DNA of 64,000 nucleotides from Gemmatimonadota bacterium. GTDB taxonomy: Bacteria > Gemmatimonadota > Gemmatimonadetes > Gemmatimonadales > Gemmatimonadaceae. Under the pieces are notes generated by a model. It ran no database searches, was not told where the DNA came from, and saw nothing but the letters and a program-made list of their open reading frames with translations. Where the stretch lies: assembly GCA_021413975.1 (NCBI GenBank), contig JAIOPJ010000029.1, forward strand, positions 62,001-126,000, written 5' to 3'. Shown here piece by piece: positions 40,904 to 50,101 of this stretch. Position 1 is the first letter of the stretch. The number at the start of each line of letters is the position of its first letter. The translations under genes were made by a program, and so were the position numbers.

Positions 40904-43876
40904 TCAGCGCGGGTGCACCAGCAACGCTTCCGACCGGAAGTAGCGCCCATTGGCGACCACGCCCCGCACCCGCGCCGTGGCCGTGATGTCCACGAGCGGA
41001 TCCCCATCCACGATCACGAGATCGGCGAGCTTGCCCACTGCGATCGCGCCCGCATCGATCCCGAGCTGCGCCGCCGCATTCACCGTCGCGGTCCGCAACG
41101 CCTCGTACGGGGTCATGCCAGCCAGCACGTACGTATAGAGCTCGCCGTGCAGGGTGGCCGCGTTCGGCGTATCGGTCCCTGCGACCACGATCGTCCCCGC
41201 GCGTTGCAGCTTCATCACCATCTCGCCCCCAGCTGCCGCAGCCGCCGTGAACGCCGAGACCACCGCAGGTGACAACCCCGCCGTCTGCGTCGCCGAACCC
41301 GCGGGCGTCATGCTCGCGCGGAGCCAGGGCGGGTAGAGTGCGAAGCGCGGATCGTTCGCGAAGGCGGGATCGACTTCCATCATCTTGCGCAGTCCGCCGC
41401 CGCCGAGCGCGAGTGTGGGCGTGATCGGCATCCCGCTCGCCGCGAAGATCGCTGCCACGTCACCATAGGCGCGGCCCTGCGCCGCCGCCTTGGGGGAGTA
41501 GCCGCGCCGGCTCGTGCCCGTGGTGTGCTCGGTGCCGTCGATCCCCGAGAGTGCCGAGGGATAGACCTCGTGCGACGCTGCCGGCACCCCCGCCGCATGC
41601 GCGAACTCGATGATGCGGCGCTGCTGCAGGTCAGGCATCCGCACATAGCTCTTGATGAGGTCGTGCCGGAGCGCCTTCGCGCGCGCGAGCTCGAGCTCCA
41701 GATGCACCACGCTCGAGATGGCGACCGCCATCTTGTAGTAGGTGCGCTGCCACTCGAAGAGGTACCCGGTGGTGAAGAGCCGCGGGCCGGGACGCGCGCC
41801 GGCATCGACTGCCTCGCGATCCTCCGCCGCCTCGTAGGGCGTGCTCCCCGGACTGCGCACCGTGGTGATGCCGAACGCGAGATACGCACGCTCGGAGGCG
41901 GCGCCCAGGTCGGCCTGCAGGTGCGTGTGGAACTCGATGAGTCCGGGCATCACCGTGCGTCCCGTGGCGTCGACCACGGTGCCGGTGCGGTGCAGGGCCG
42001 CGTCATGCGCGACCACACGCGTGATGCGATTGGCGTCGATCACCACATCCATGTTCTCGCGCCGCACCCTGCTCACGCCGTCGACCAGGTGGCCCGCATG
42101 CACGACCACGCGCCCGGTGGGGATCGCCGGTGTGTAAGTGAGATCGAGCGACACGTCGCGGGTGTCGCCCGTCTCCAGGTCGATCAGGCGCAGCTTGTCG
42201 TTCGACTGATACAGGATGTGCCGTGAGTCCGCCGTCCAGCTCGGTGCGTGCGCCATCTCGGTCGTGATGCGGCGCGGCGTGCCGAGCGGCGTGCCGTCGG
42301 GCGCCACGGGCACGAGGGCGAGCACGCCTTCATATATGACGGCCATCCGCGTGCCATCGGGCGACCAGGCGGGGCCGGCCCCGGCGCGCGAGTCGATCGA
42401 GAGGTCCGGGACGGGCACCGACCAGCGCGCATCACCACCGGTGGCGGCGACGGTCATGACCTGGTTGGTGCCTTCGCGGAAACGCGCCGAGTAGGGCTTG
42501 AGCGACGCGAAGGCGATGCGCTTGCCGTCAGCCGACCAGGTGGGCGTTCCCGGACCGAAGCTCGATTCGTACACTCTCGTGACGACGCCCGACGCGACAT
42601 CGACGACCGAGACGTTCGCGCGCCGCCAGAAGCCGTCGACCTCGAGGAACGCGATGCGCGTGCCGTCGGGCGACCAGGCGGCGCCCATGGCCGAGTTGTC
42701 GGTGTGTGTGAGCTGACGCTCGGCGCCGGTGCGCATGTCGCGGAGCCAGAGGTCGAGTCGGTCGCCGGCGCGGTCGGAGGACCAGGCGAGCCAGCGACCG
42801 TCGGGCGACCAGGCGGCCTCGGTGTCGAGCGCCTGGTCATGCGTGATGTTCTGCGGCTTGGCCCCCACGGGCATGACGTAGAGGTCGCCGAGCGCGGTGA
42901 AGGCTACCGATCGACCGTCGGGAGCGATGGCAGGCGAGACGATGCCGAGCGCGCGGCGGGGCGCGCGCGAGTCGAGGTCGCGCACGCGCCGGGTGTACTG
43001 CGCGCGCGTGACCGTGAGCGTCGCCGAGAAGGGGATGGTCGTGGCGGCTCCGCCCGCGAGTGCGCGGCGGCGGATGAGTCCGTCGGAGACGTAGACGATC
43101 TCGCCGTTCCCGAGCCAACCGGCGCGGAAGGCGAAGGCGTTCTCGTCGCCGGTGAGCACGCGGCCGTCCTGCTCGAGGCGGCTGCTGATCCCGTCGACGG
43201 CGTAGTGGACCAGCGCGCCACCGGGGCCCCACGACGGTGCGTCGACAGTGCCGCGCGCAGTCGCGAGCACGCGCTCGTTGCCGGTCGCGACGGCGACGGC
43301 GAGCACGCGCGGTGCGCGGTCACGCGTACCGATGAATGCGATCTCCGAGCCGTCGGGCGACCAGGAGGGCATGTAGTCGTCGCCCCGGTCGCGCGTGACC
43401 TGCGTGAGCGCGCCGCTCGCGAGGTCGAGGGTCCAGATGTCGTAGTTGCCGGCGTTGCCGCGGTCGGAGGAGAAGGCGATGCGCGTGCCGTCGCGCGAAT
43501 AGGTCGGTTCGCGGTCGTCGAACGGTCCGTTGGTGAGTTGCCGCAGGCCCTGACCGTCGGCGCCGACGGTCCACACATGGAAGCCGCCGTCGCGGAAACC
43601 CTGGAACGCGATGGTGCGGCCGTCGGGCGACCAGGCCGGCTGTCGCGCGTCGTTGTACTCGTCGGTGATGCGACGTGCCGTGCCGCCCGTGGCCGGGAGG
43701 AGCCAGAGCCCGCCCTGCAGGTCGATCGCGAGCTGGCGACCGTCGGGCGAGGCCGCGACCGACATCGACGTGCCTTCGGTGACGGTGACGTCGATGCGGG
43801 AGGGGGCCTGCGTGAACGACGAGGCGACGGACCAGCAGAGGGCGAGGCCGGCGATCGGCAGGGGGCGCGGGATCAT
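40904..43876 (-). CDS. Beta-propeller / amidohydrolase fusion enzyme, secreted
   Basis: A 990-residue protein with a hydrophobic signal segment. Residues about 30-590 are TolB-like WD40-type repeats, each with a motif like QPAWSPDGRTIAFQG or PTWSADGKRIAFAS. Residues about 600-990 are a metal-dependent amidohydrolase: the HxH pair in LIEFHTHLQAD (about 647-651), a late AGTDTPNAATLHGELY with the catalytic Asp, and GKLADLVIVDGDPL at the end. Such fusions are typical of exported imidazolonepropionase-like enzymes. The propeller probably restricts access to peptide-like or cyclic amide substrates. It lies tail to tail with the secreted beta-rich protein gene. Confidence 0.88.
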   Translation of the reverse strand: MIPRPLPIAGLALCWSVASSFTQAPSRIDVTVTEGTSMSVAASPDGRQLAIDLQGGLWLLPATGGTARRITDEYNDARQPAWSPDGRTIAFQGFRDGGFHVWTVGADGQGLRQLTNGPFDDREPTYSRDGTRIAFSSDRGNAGNYDIWTLDLASGALTQVTRDRGDDYMPSWSPDGSEIAFIGTRDRAPRVLAVAVATGNERVLATARGTVDAPSWGPGGALVHYAVDGISSRLEQDGRVLTGDENAFAFRAGWLGNGEIVYVSDGLIRRRALAGGAATTIPFSATLTVTRAQYTRRVRDLDSRAPRRALGIVSPAIAPDGRSVAFTALGDLYVMPVGAKPQNITHDQALDTEAAWSPDGRWLAWSSDRAGDRLDLWLRDMRTGAERQLTHTDNSAMGAAWSPDGTRIAFLEVDGFWRRANVSVVDVASGVVTRVYESSFGPGTPTWSADGKRIAFASLKPYSARFREGTNQVMTVAATGGDARWSVPVPDLSIDSRAGAGPAWSPDGTRMAVIYEGVLALVPVAPDGTPLGTPRRITTEMAHAPSWTADSRHILYQSNDKLRLIDLETGDTRDVSLDLTYTPAIPTGRVVVHAGHLVDGVSRVRRENMDVVIDANRITRVVAHDAALHRTGTVVDATGRTVMPGLIEFHTHLQADLGAASERAYLAFGITTVRSPGSTPYEAAEDREAVDAGARPGPRLFTTGYLFEWQRTYYKMAVAISSVVHLELELARAKALRHDLIKSYVRMPDLQQRRIIEFAHAAGVPAASHEVYPSALSGIDGTEHTTGTSRRGYSPKAAAQGRAYGDVAAIFAASGMPITPTLALGGGGLRKMMEVDPAFANDPRFALYPPWLRASMTPAGSATQTAGLSPAVVSAFTAAAAAGGEMVMKLQRAGTIVVAGTDTPNAATLHGELYTYVLAGMTPYEALRTATVNAAAQLGIDAGAIAVGKLADLVIVDGDPLVDITATARVRGVVANGRYFRSEALLVHPR

Positions 43877-44052
43877 CGGTACAGGGGCCGGAGTGGAGGG
43901 GCAGCTGCAGCGAACTTAGCTCGCGCCGGAGTGGTTCGCCCCGGATCAGGGAGCTTACGGCACTCCCCGGGCGATGGAGGGTGTGGTCGCGGCGACATTC
44001 GCGTAGGTTCGTGCATCCCGCACGCAACCAGCCCACTCGAATCCCGCGGATC

Positions 44053-45321
44053 GTGATCGCCCGTCTCTCGCGCAACCTCACCGTGCAGGTCCTCTTCGCG
44101 GTCACCCTCGGGGTGATCGTGGGCGTCATCGCGCCCGACACCGCGAAGAGCCTCAAGCCTCTCGGCGACACGTTCATCAACCTCGTGAAGATGGTGATCA
44201 CGCCCGTCATCTTCCTCACGATCGTGCATGGCATCGCGAGCATGGCCGACCTGCGCCGACTCGGGCGCGTGGGCGGCAAGGCGATCCTCTACTTCGAGAT
44301 CGTGAGCACCGCCGCCCTGCTCATCGGGCTCCTGGTGGTCAACTTCACGCAGCCCGGCGCCGCGCTCGACGCGACCGCGATCAAGAGCGGCGACATCAGC
44401 GGCTACACCAGCGCCGCGCAGAACCAGACGCTGCTGGGCTTCGCCACGCACATCGTGCCGAGCAACGTCTTCGCGGCCTTCGCGGGCGGCGATCTCCTGC
44501 CCGTGGTCTTCTTCTCGGTGCTCTTCGGAGTCGCACTCACGCAGGTCGGCGAGGCCGGGTACCACGTGGTGGATCTCCTCGAACGGCTGCAGAAGGTCTT
44601 CTTCCGAATCGTCGCGATCGTGATGCTGGTCGCCCCGATCGGCGCCTTCGGCGCGATGGCGTTCACCGTGGGCAACTTCGGCCTGCAGGCCCTCGTGCCG
44701 CTCGCCCGGCTGATGCTCGACGTCTACATGACCATGGCGCTCTTCATCTTCGTGGTCCTCGGGGGGATCTGCCGCCTGTACGGGTTCCGGCTGCTCAAGT
44801 TCCTGCGATTCATCCGCGAGGAGCTCCTGCTCGCGCTCGGCACCTCGAGCTCGGAGTCGGTGCTGCCGCGGATGCTCGAGAAGCTCGAGCGCTACGGCTG
44901 CGACAAGGGCGTCGTCGGCCTCGTGATCCCCACGGGCTACTCGTTCAACCTCGACGGGACGAGCATCTACCTGAGTGCGGCCGCGATCTTCGTGGCGCAG
45001 GTGTACCGCATCGACCTCTCATGGGGGCAGCAGTTCTATCTGCTCGGCATCCTCATGCTCACCAGCAAGGGCGCGGCGGGGGTCACGGGGTCCGGGTTCA
45101 TCGTGCTCGCCAGCACGCTCGCGGCCACGAACATCGTGCCGGTGGAGGGTGTCGCGCTGCTGCTCGGCGTGGACCGCTTCATGAGCGAGGCGCGCACCAT
45201 CACGAACGTGATCGGCAACGGCGTCGCGACGCTCGTGGTGGCGCGCAGCGAGGGTGCGTTCGACGACGCCAAGCGTGCACTCGCCGAGCAGGGGCTCGCG
45301 GTGCCGAGTGCGGCGGGGTGA
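44053..45321 (+). CDS. Dicarboxylate/cation symporter, DctA/DAACS family
   Basis: A 422-residue inner-membrane transporter with about eight helices and two re-entrant loops. The family motifs are intact: serine-rich GTSSSESVLPRMLEKLE (hairpin 1), then TGYSFNLDGTSIYL (helix 7), TSKGAAGVTGSGFIVLA (hairpin 2) and TNVIGNGVATLVVA (helix 8). These are closest to DctA-type C4-dicarboxylate/proton symporters, though glutamate/aspartate carriers share most of them. The start is most likely GTG 44053; longer frames add an Arg-rich leader unlike the family. It stands alone, divergent from the propeller-amidohydrolase. Confidence 0.92.
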   Translation: MIARLSRNLTVQVLFAVTLGVIVGVIAPDTAKSLKPLGDTFINLVKMVITPVIFLTIVHGIASMADLRRLGRVGGKAILYFEIVSTAALLIGLLVVNFTQPGAALDATAIKSGDISGYTSAAQNQTLLGFATHIVPSNVFAAFAGGDLLPVVFFSVLFGVALTQVGEAGYHVVDLLERLQKVFFRIVAIVMLVAPIGAFGAMAFTVGNFGLQALVPLARLMLDVYMTMALFIFVVLGGICRLYGFRLLKFLRFIREELLLALGTSSSESVLPRMLEKLERYGCDKGVVGLVIPTGYSFNLDGTSIYLSAAAIFVAQVYRIDLSWGQQFYLLGILMLTSKGAAGVTGSGFIVLASTLAATNIVPVEGVALLLGVDRFMSEARTITNVIGNGVATLVVARSEGAFDDAKRALAEQGLAVPSAAG

Positions 45322-45363
45322 TGGCGGGCGGGGGTGGCGCGGCGGCCTTCTTCGACCGAGGGA

Positions 45364-48300
45364 CTAGCGGTCCAGCGCCCGCTCCGCCGCCTTGATGTGC
45401 GCATCGATCAACCGCATGCGCAGGTCCGTCGGCTTCCGGTCCGTTCCCGACGCCATCCGCCCGAACAACGCCCGCGCTCCCGCGACATCGCCGACCCGCA
45501 GCCGCGCCACGATCGCCGCCTCATAGAACGTCTCCGGCGGTATCCACTGCCGCCCCTCGCTGCGCGCCTCGAGCAACGGCAACACCTCGCGCGCCGCCGC
45601 CGCCCAGTCGTACGCCGCCGCCGCGCGCATGAACCGCAACCCCGAGATCCCATCTCGCGGCGCATGCTGCTCGACCATGTACCGCTCGACCGCACCGTAC
45701 CAGGCGGAATCGACGACGCCCATCGTGCCCGCGTGACGGTCCGCCTCCACCTCGAGCATGTCGGTGAACCAGGTGAACCAGTCCGTCGGCGCGCGGCCCG
45801 ACGCCATCCACATGTCGAGCTCCGCCTGACGGATGCGCGCTTGCTGGAACTTCCGGTTCGCCACCACCGTGTCGTTCGGCGCGAGCTCCTCACTGCCCCG
45901 CACACGCCTGACCAACGCCTGTGACTCCACGCGCGGGATCGCGAGCGACGAACGCCTCGCCGGTCCCAGGTGCACCGCGCGCCCGCCGATCGCCGCCGCC
46001 ACATCGTACCGCGAGCTCGACATGCCGAGGAACCCCGTCGCGCTGTGCCGCAGGAAGCGCGTCCGCTCGGCGCCGAGGTCCAGCGCCGGCCGGAAGTCGG
46101 AGTTCACGGTGGGGAACGAGTCCAGCAGCGGCGCGAGTTCCGCGCGCGTGAGCAGGATCGTCGCGTCGAGCGCCTCCGGAGTGATCGGCACGAACCGCGC
46201 GAGGTCGAGCGCGATGTCGGTGTACTGCAGCACCGACCAGTCCGGCACCGGCAAGCGCTCGGCGTTGGACGCCACGACGAGGACGTCGACGTCGTTGGTG
46301 AGGTAGACCGCATACGAGCGGAAGTTGCGATGCAGCGCCGCGAGCACGTCGAGCACGAGCCTGTCGTCGATCTCATAGAGGTGCAGCCACTGCCCGAACA
46401 CGCCGTCGGGCGTGAGATAGGTGCGCACCCTTCCGTAGAACTCGTCGGTGAAGAGCCCCGACACGCCGCTCACCCAGGGGTTCGACGGCTCCGAGAGGAT
46501 CAGGTCGTAGCGTGTGGCACTCGCCGCGAAGTAGCTCTTGGCGTCGTCGTGCACGAAGTGCGACCGCGGGTCGTCGTACGCACGCAGGTTCGCCGGCTTG
46601 AAGAGCTTCGACGCCTCGATCATCTGCGGCTCGATGTCGATCGTGACGAGACGGTCGAGGTACTCGCTCCCGAGCAGCAGGTGCGAACTGATCCCCGAGC
46701 CGAAGCCGATGACGGCCGCCTGCGTGGCCTTCGGCATGTGCGCGAGCGTGATGAGCGGCAGGAGCACCTGCGTCGACTCGTCGCCGCCGAGCGGGCTCTT
46801 GAGCGAATCCACCGTGGGCGGCTCGTCGAACCAGTAGCGCGAGATGCTGGCGTCGGGCTTGCCGTTGGTCGCGAGCGAGTAGCCGCTGTCGCTGCCCAGG
46901 CGCACGCTCACGCTCGCCGTGCGGCCGTCCTCGTAGAAGAGGATCTCGCGCGCGCCGCGCTCGGGCACGGTGCCGTAGCGGAAGACGCCGCTGGAGAGGA
47001 TCCCCGGGTCGAACGGCGGTGCGATGAGACTCGCGGCGATCACCAACGCTCCGGCGATGGCGGCGATCATCGCGGTGCCCTTCACCTCGGGCCGTGCCCG
47101 CTCGCGCGCGAGGAGCAGGACGACCCCGAGCACGATGTCGATCGCGCCGCCGGTCACGAGCAACAGCTTGAGCCCGAGGATCGGCATGAGCCAGAGCGCC
47201 GCTGCGGCGACGCCGACGATCGAACCGAGCGTGTTCCAGGCGTACACCGCGCCGATCGTGCGCTCGCCATGGCCCTCGCCGAGCAGCATGCGCGTGATCA
47301 AGGGGAGCGTCACGCCGGCGCAGAAGGTGGGCGGCAGCATGACCGCGAGCGAGATGCCGTAGCGCGCGAAGTTGTAGAGCCGGTAGCCGGCCGCGTTCTC
47401 GTCGAGTGCCTCGATCAGCGAGGCCATCCAATGGAAGGAGCTGCCGTAGACCGCGAGCGTCGCGATCGCGAGGGTCCCCATCGCGACCTGCACGAGCCCC
47501 AACAGGCGCACGGGATCGCGCTCGGTGTCGGCGCGGCGGCGGATCCAGAGCGCGCCCAGCGCCAGGCCCAGGATGAACGCCGAGAGCATGAGTTCGAACG
47601 CATGCGTCGCGCTGCCGAGCACGAGCGCGAGCATCCGGATCCAGGCGATCTCGTAGATGAACGAGGCGACGGCGGTGCCGAAGCTCACGCCGAGCAGGAG
47701 CTTCCACAGCCCCTGCGAGGCCTGCGCCGTCGCGACGATGCTCACGGCCGGTGTGCGGGGACGCTCCGGAACGCCCTCGGCCACGACTTGCGGCGGACCG
47801 AGCACGGCGGCGTCCATGGCCGACTCGATCTCGTCGGGTTCCGCGTCGCCGGACCGCATGGCCTGCAGCGCCACGTACGTGACGACCGCGACCACGATGT
47901 TCACCAGCGCCGCCGTGAGCAGCGTCCCCTGCAGCCCCACCGCGCCGATCAACCAGAACCCTGCGACGAGCACGCCGACCGCGGCGCCGATCGAGTTCGC
48001 GAAGTAGAGCACGCCGATCACGCGTCCGCTCGCGGTCGCGGGATCCGCATGGTCCTGACCGAGCCGGCGCAGCAGCCCGGCCGTCATGAGCGGGAAGGTC
48101 GCGCCGAGCAGCACCGACTGCGGGAGGATCAGCAGCGCCGCGATGAGCCACTTCACCACCACGAGCAGCGGTCCGCCGGCGAGCGCAGGGAAGACGGTGT
48201 CGTAGGCGAGCGCACTCACCACGCCGAACGCATCGTGGAACACGAGCCCGAGCAGTCCGACCGCGAGTTCGACGATCGCGTACCAGAGCAGCGGCTCCTT

Positions 48301-48489
48301 GAGCCGCTCCGATCGCCTCGACGCGACCGTCGCGCCGAGCGACATGCCGCCGAGGAAGATCACGAGGACGATCACCTGCGCGTAGGCGCTGTGACCGACG
48401 AAGAGTCCGAGGTAGCGGCTCCAGATGGACTCGTAGATGAGTCCGGCCGCGCCCGAGAGGATGAAGACGAATGTGAGGAGGAGTGTCAC
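45364..48489 (-). CDS. Membrane-bound spermidine-synthase-like fusion protein
   Basis: A 1041-residue protein starting at GTG. The N-terminal about 480 residues carry 12 or more helices with MFS-like features (LSGAAGLIYESIWSRYLG, GMSLGATVASRRSE). The next part holds a class I SAM-type domain (about 580-730: VIGFGSGISSHLLLG, VTIDIEPQMIEA, then LILSEPSNPWVSGVSGLF), and the C-terminal 200 residues are helical. True spermidine synthases have Asp in the active-site ILDSSDP segment; here SEPSNP suggests another reaction or loss of aminopropyl transfer. Such fusions are common in environmental bacteria and uncharacterised. It starts 22 bp after the M28 peptidase stop. Confidence 0.88.
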   Translation of the reverse strand: MTLLLTFVFILSGAAGLIYESIWSRYLGLFVGHSAYAQVIVLVIFLGGMSLGATVASRRSERLKEPLLWYAIVELAVGLLGLVFHDAFGVVSALAYDTVFPALAGGPLLVVVKWLIAALLILPQSVLLGATFPLMTAGLLRRLGQDHADPATASGRVIGVLYFANSIGAAVGVLVAGFWLIGAVGLQGTLLTAALVNIVVAVVTYVALQAMRSGDAEPDEIESAMDAAVLGPPQVVAEGVPERPRTPAVSIVATAQASQGLWKLLLGVSFGTAVASFIYEIAWIRMLALVLGSATHAFELMLSAFILGLALGALWIRRRADTERDPVRLLGLVQVAMGTLAIATLAVYGSSFHWMASLIEALDENAAGYRLYNFARYGISLAVMLPPTFCAGVTLPLITRMLLGEGHGERTIGAVYAWNTLGSIVGVAAAALWLMPILGLKLLLVTGGAIDIVLGVVLLLARERARPEVKGTAMIAAIAGALVIAASLIAPPFDPGILSSGVFRYGTVPERGAREILFYEDGRTASVSVRLGSDSGYSLATNGKPDASISRYWFDEPPTVDSLKSPLGGDESTQVLLPLITLAHMPKATQAAVIGFGSGISSHLLLGSEYLDRLVTIDIEPQMIEASKLFKPANLRAYDDPRSHFVHDDAKSYFAASATRYDLILSEPSNPWVSGVSGLFTDEFYGRVRTYLTPDGVFGQWLHLYEIDDRLVLDVLAALHRNFRSYAVYLTNDVDVLVVASNAERLPVPDWSVLQYTDIALDLARFVPITPEALDATILLTRAELAPLLDSFPTVNSDFRPALDLGAERTRFLRHSATGFLGMSSSRYDVAAAIGGRAVHLGPARRSSLAIPRVESQALVRRVRGSEELAPNDTVVANRKFQQARIRQAELDMWMASGRAPTDWFTWFTDMLEVEADRHAGTMGVVDSAWYGAVERYMVEQHAPRDGISGLRFMRAAAAYDWAAAAREVLPLLEARSEGRQWIPPETFYEAAIVARLRVGDVAGARALFGRMASGTDRKPTDLRMRLIDAHIKAAERALDR

Positions 48490-48511
48490 CGGGTCGAATC
48501 TAGCGCCAGCG

Positions 48512-50101
48512 CTACTTCTTGCGTGGCGCCGGCAGCGGCGTGCGCGGCATCAGCGCATCGCGATCGGCCACATGGTACACCATCGACGCGAGCACCATCG
48601 ACGCCTGCTGCAGGTCCTCCTCGACGAGGAACCCCGCGCCGTCGAGCCCCGTGTGATGCGTCCGTGACTCGTAGTCCATCTCGTCCTGGATCGCGTCGAA
48701 GCCCGGGATCCCCACACCGGTGAAGGCGAGATGATCGGTGCTCCCGCGATTCCGGATGGTGAGCGTGCCCGCGCCGAGGTCCTTCCACGGTGCGAGGTAG
48801 GCCGCGAGGACCGGCCGCGCGGCGGCATTCCCCTGCAGGAACCACCCGCGGATGCGCCCCGTGCCATGGTCCACGTTGAAGTAGGCCGAGATGCGCGCGT
48901 GCTCCGGCTTGATCGCCATGCTCGCATGGTCGCCGAAGTGCCGGCGCACGTACGCGGCGGAGCCGATGTAGTCCTCCTGCTCCTCGCCGTCCCAGAGCGC
49001 CACGCGCACGGTGCGGCGCGGGTGCGCACCGATCGCGACGAGGATCCGCAGCGCTTCCATCGCGACCGCCGAGCCGGCCGCATTGTCGGTCGCGCCGCCG
49101 GCGGCGTGCCAGCTGTCGAAGTGGCCGCCCATCATCACCACCTCGTCCTTCAGCCGCGGGTCGCTCCCCGCGAGCTCGGCCACGACGTTCACGCCGATGG
49201 TGTCGGCCGGGAAGACGCGCGTCGCGAGCGAGAGTTCGAGCGTGACCGGCGCGCCGCGCCCGACGAGGAACTGCAGCCGGCGGTACTGCTCGCGCGCCAC
49301 GGTGAAGGCAGGGATGTTGGCGTCGCGCGACGAGATCGCGCTGTTGTACTTGGTGGAGCGGATCGTGAGTTCGCTACCGCTCGCCTCCACCACGGCGGCG
49401 ACGCCTTCGCGCCCCATCCAGTCGAGCATCGCGCGGTGCTCCACGAGCGCCACGTCCCACTCGTCGAAGTCCTCCCAGTAGTCCTTCGGAGACCCCGGCT
49501 CCGTGATGCGTGACATCGAGTCGAGCTCGGCGTCGGTGAGCCGCACCGCTCCCGGCGCGAAACGCTCGGCCGCGTCGGCGGTCTCGCTCACGCGACCGAG
49601 CATCACGATCCGCCCACGGAGCTTCCCTGCCCACGCCTTGCGCTCCTCCGGCTTGGCGAGGGACGGCACCATCACCGGCGTCCCGCGCACCGTGCCCGCG
49701 GTCGGGAGACTCCACGCCTTCGGCAGCGCGTTGAGTCGCAGGTTGAACGGCGCGGTCATCACCAGCGAATGGCCGGTGAGCTCCCAGGCGGGACCTCGCG
49801 TGCCCCAGGGCTCGAGCACCGCGCGGGTCGCACCGAAGCGCGTGAGTTCGCTCACGGCCCAGCGCGCGGCGGCGGTGTAGCCCGGGGCGCCGGAGAGGCG
49901 CGGGCCGAACCCGTCGGAGAGCATGCGTGCGGTGGCGAGGACCTGAGAACGCTTGGTCCCCTCCTCGCGGATGCGCGCGTTGATGGTGGCGTCGACTCGT
50001 TCCGCCGGAGCGTTCTGCGCGTGCAGGGCGGCCGGGAGGAACAGCAACCCGAGTGCGAGGCGGCGGGCCGCATGGGCACGGGAGCAGAGGGATCGATTCA
50101 T
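48512..50101 (-). CDS. Secreted M28-family aminopeptidase with PA domain
   Basis: A 529-residue protein with a signal peptide ending ALHAQ near residue 29. A protease-associated domain lies at about 130-280, and the M28 catalytic core follows. The di-zinc ligands are MGGHFDSWH (His), ATDNAAG (bridging Asp), the general base and ligand in WDGEEQEDYIGS, YFNVDHGTG (Asp) and RTHHTGLD (last His). It should release N-terminal amino acids from peptides in the periplasm. It overlaps the preceding regulatory-domain gene by 4 bp (ATGA) and precedes the spermidine-synthase-like gene by 22 bp, so the three form an operon. Confidence 0.92.
   Translation of the reverse strand: MNRSLCSRAHAARRLALGLLFLPAALHAQNAPAERVDATINARIREEGTKRSQVLATARMLSDGFGPRLSGAPGYTAAARWAVSELTRFGATRAVLEPWGTRGPAWELTGHSLVMTAPFNLRLNALPKAWSLPTAGTVRGTPVMVPSLAKPEERKAWAGKLRGRIVMLGRVSETADAAERFAPGAVRLTDAELDSMSRITEPGSPKDYWEDFDEWDVALVEHRAMLDWMGREGVAAVVEASGSELTIRSTKYNSAISSRDANIPAFTVAREQYRRLQFLVGRGAPVTLELSLATRVFPADTIGVNVVAELAGSDPRLKDEVVMMGGHFDSWHAAGGATDNAAGSAVAMEALRILVAIGAHPRRTVRVALWDGEEQEDYIGSAAYVRRHFGDHASMAIKPEHARISAYFNVDHGTGRIRGWFLQGNAAARPVLAAYLAPWKDLGAGTLTIRNRGSTDHLAFTGVGIPGFDAIQDEMDYESRTHHTGLDGAGFLVEEDLQQASMVLASMVYHVADRDALMPRTPLPAPRKK

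Noticed and set aside
45970-48723. Long open frame (917 codons) on the plus strand
   Set aside because: It is antisense to the spermidine-synthase-like gene. Its product is rich in Arg, His, Asp and Glu without domain motifs, as expected for shadow frames of GC-rich codons.
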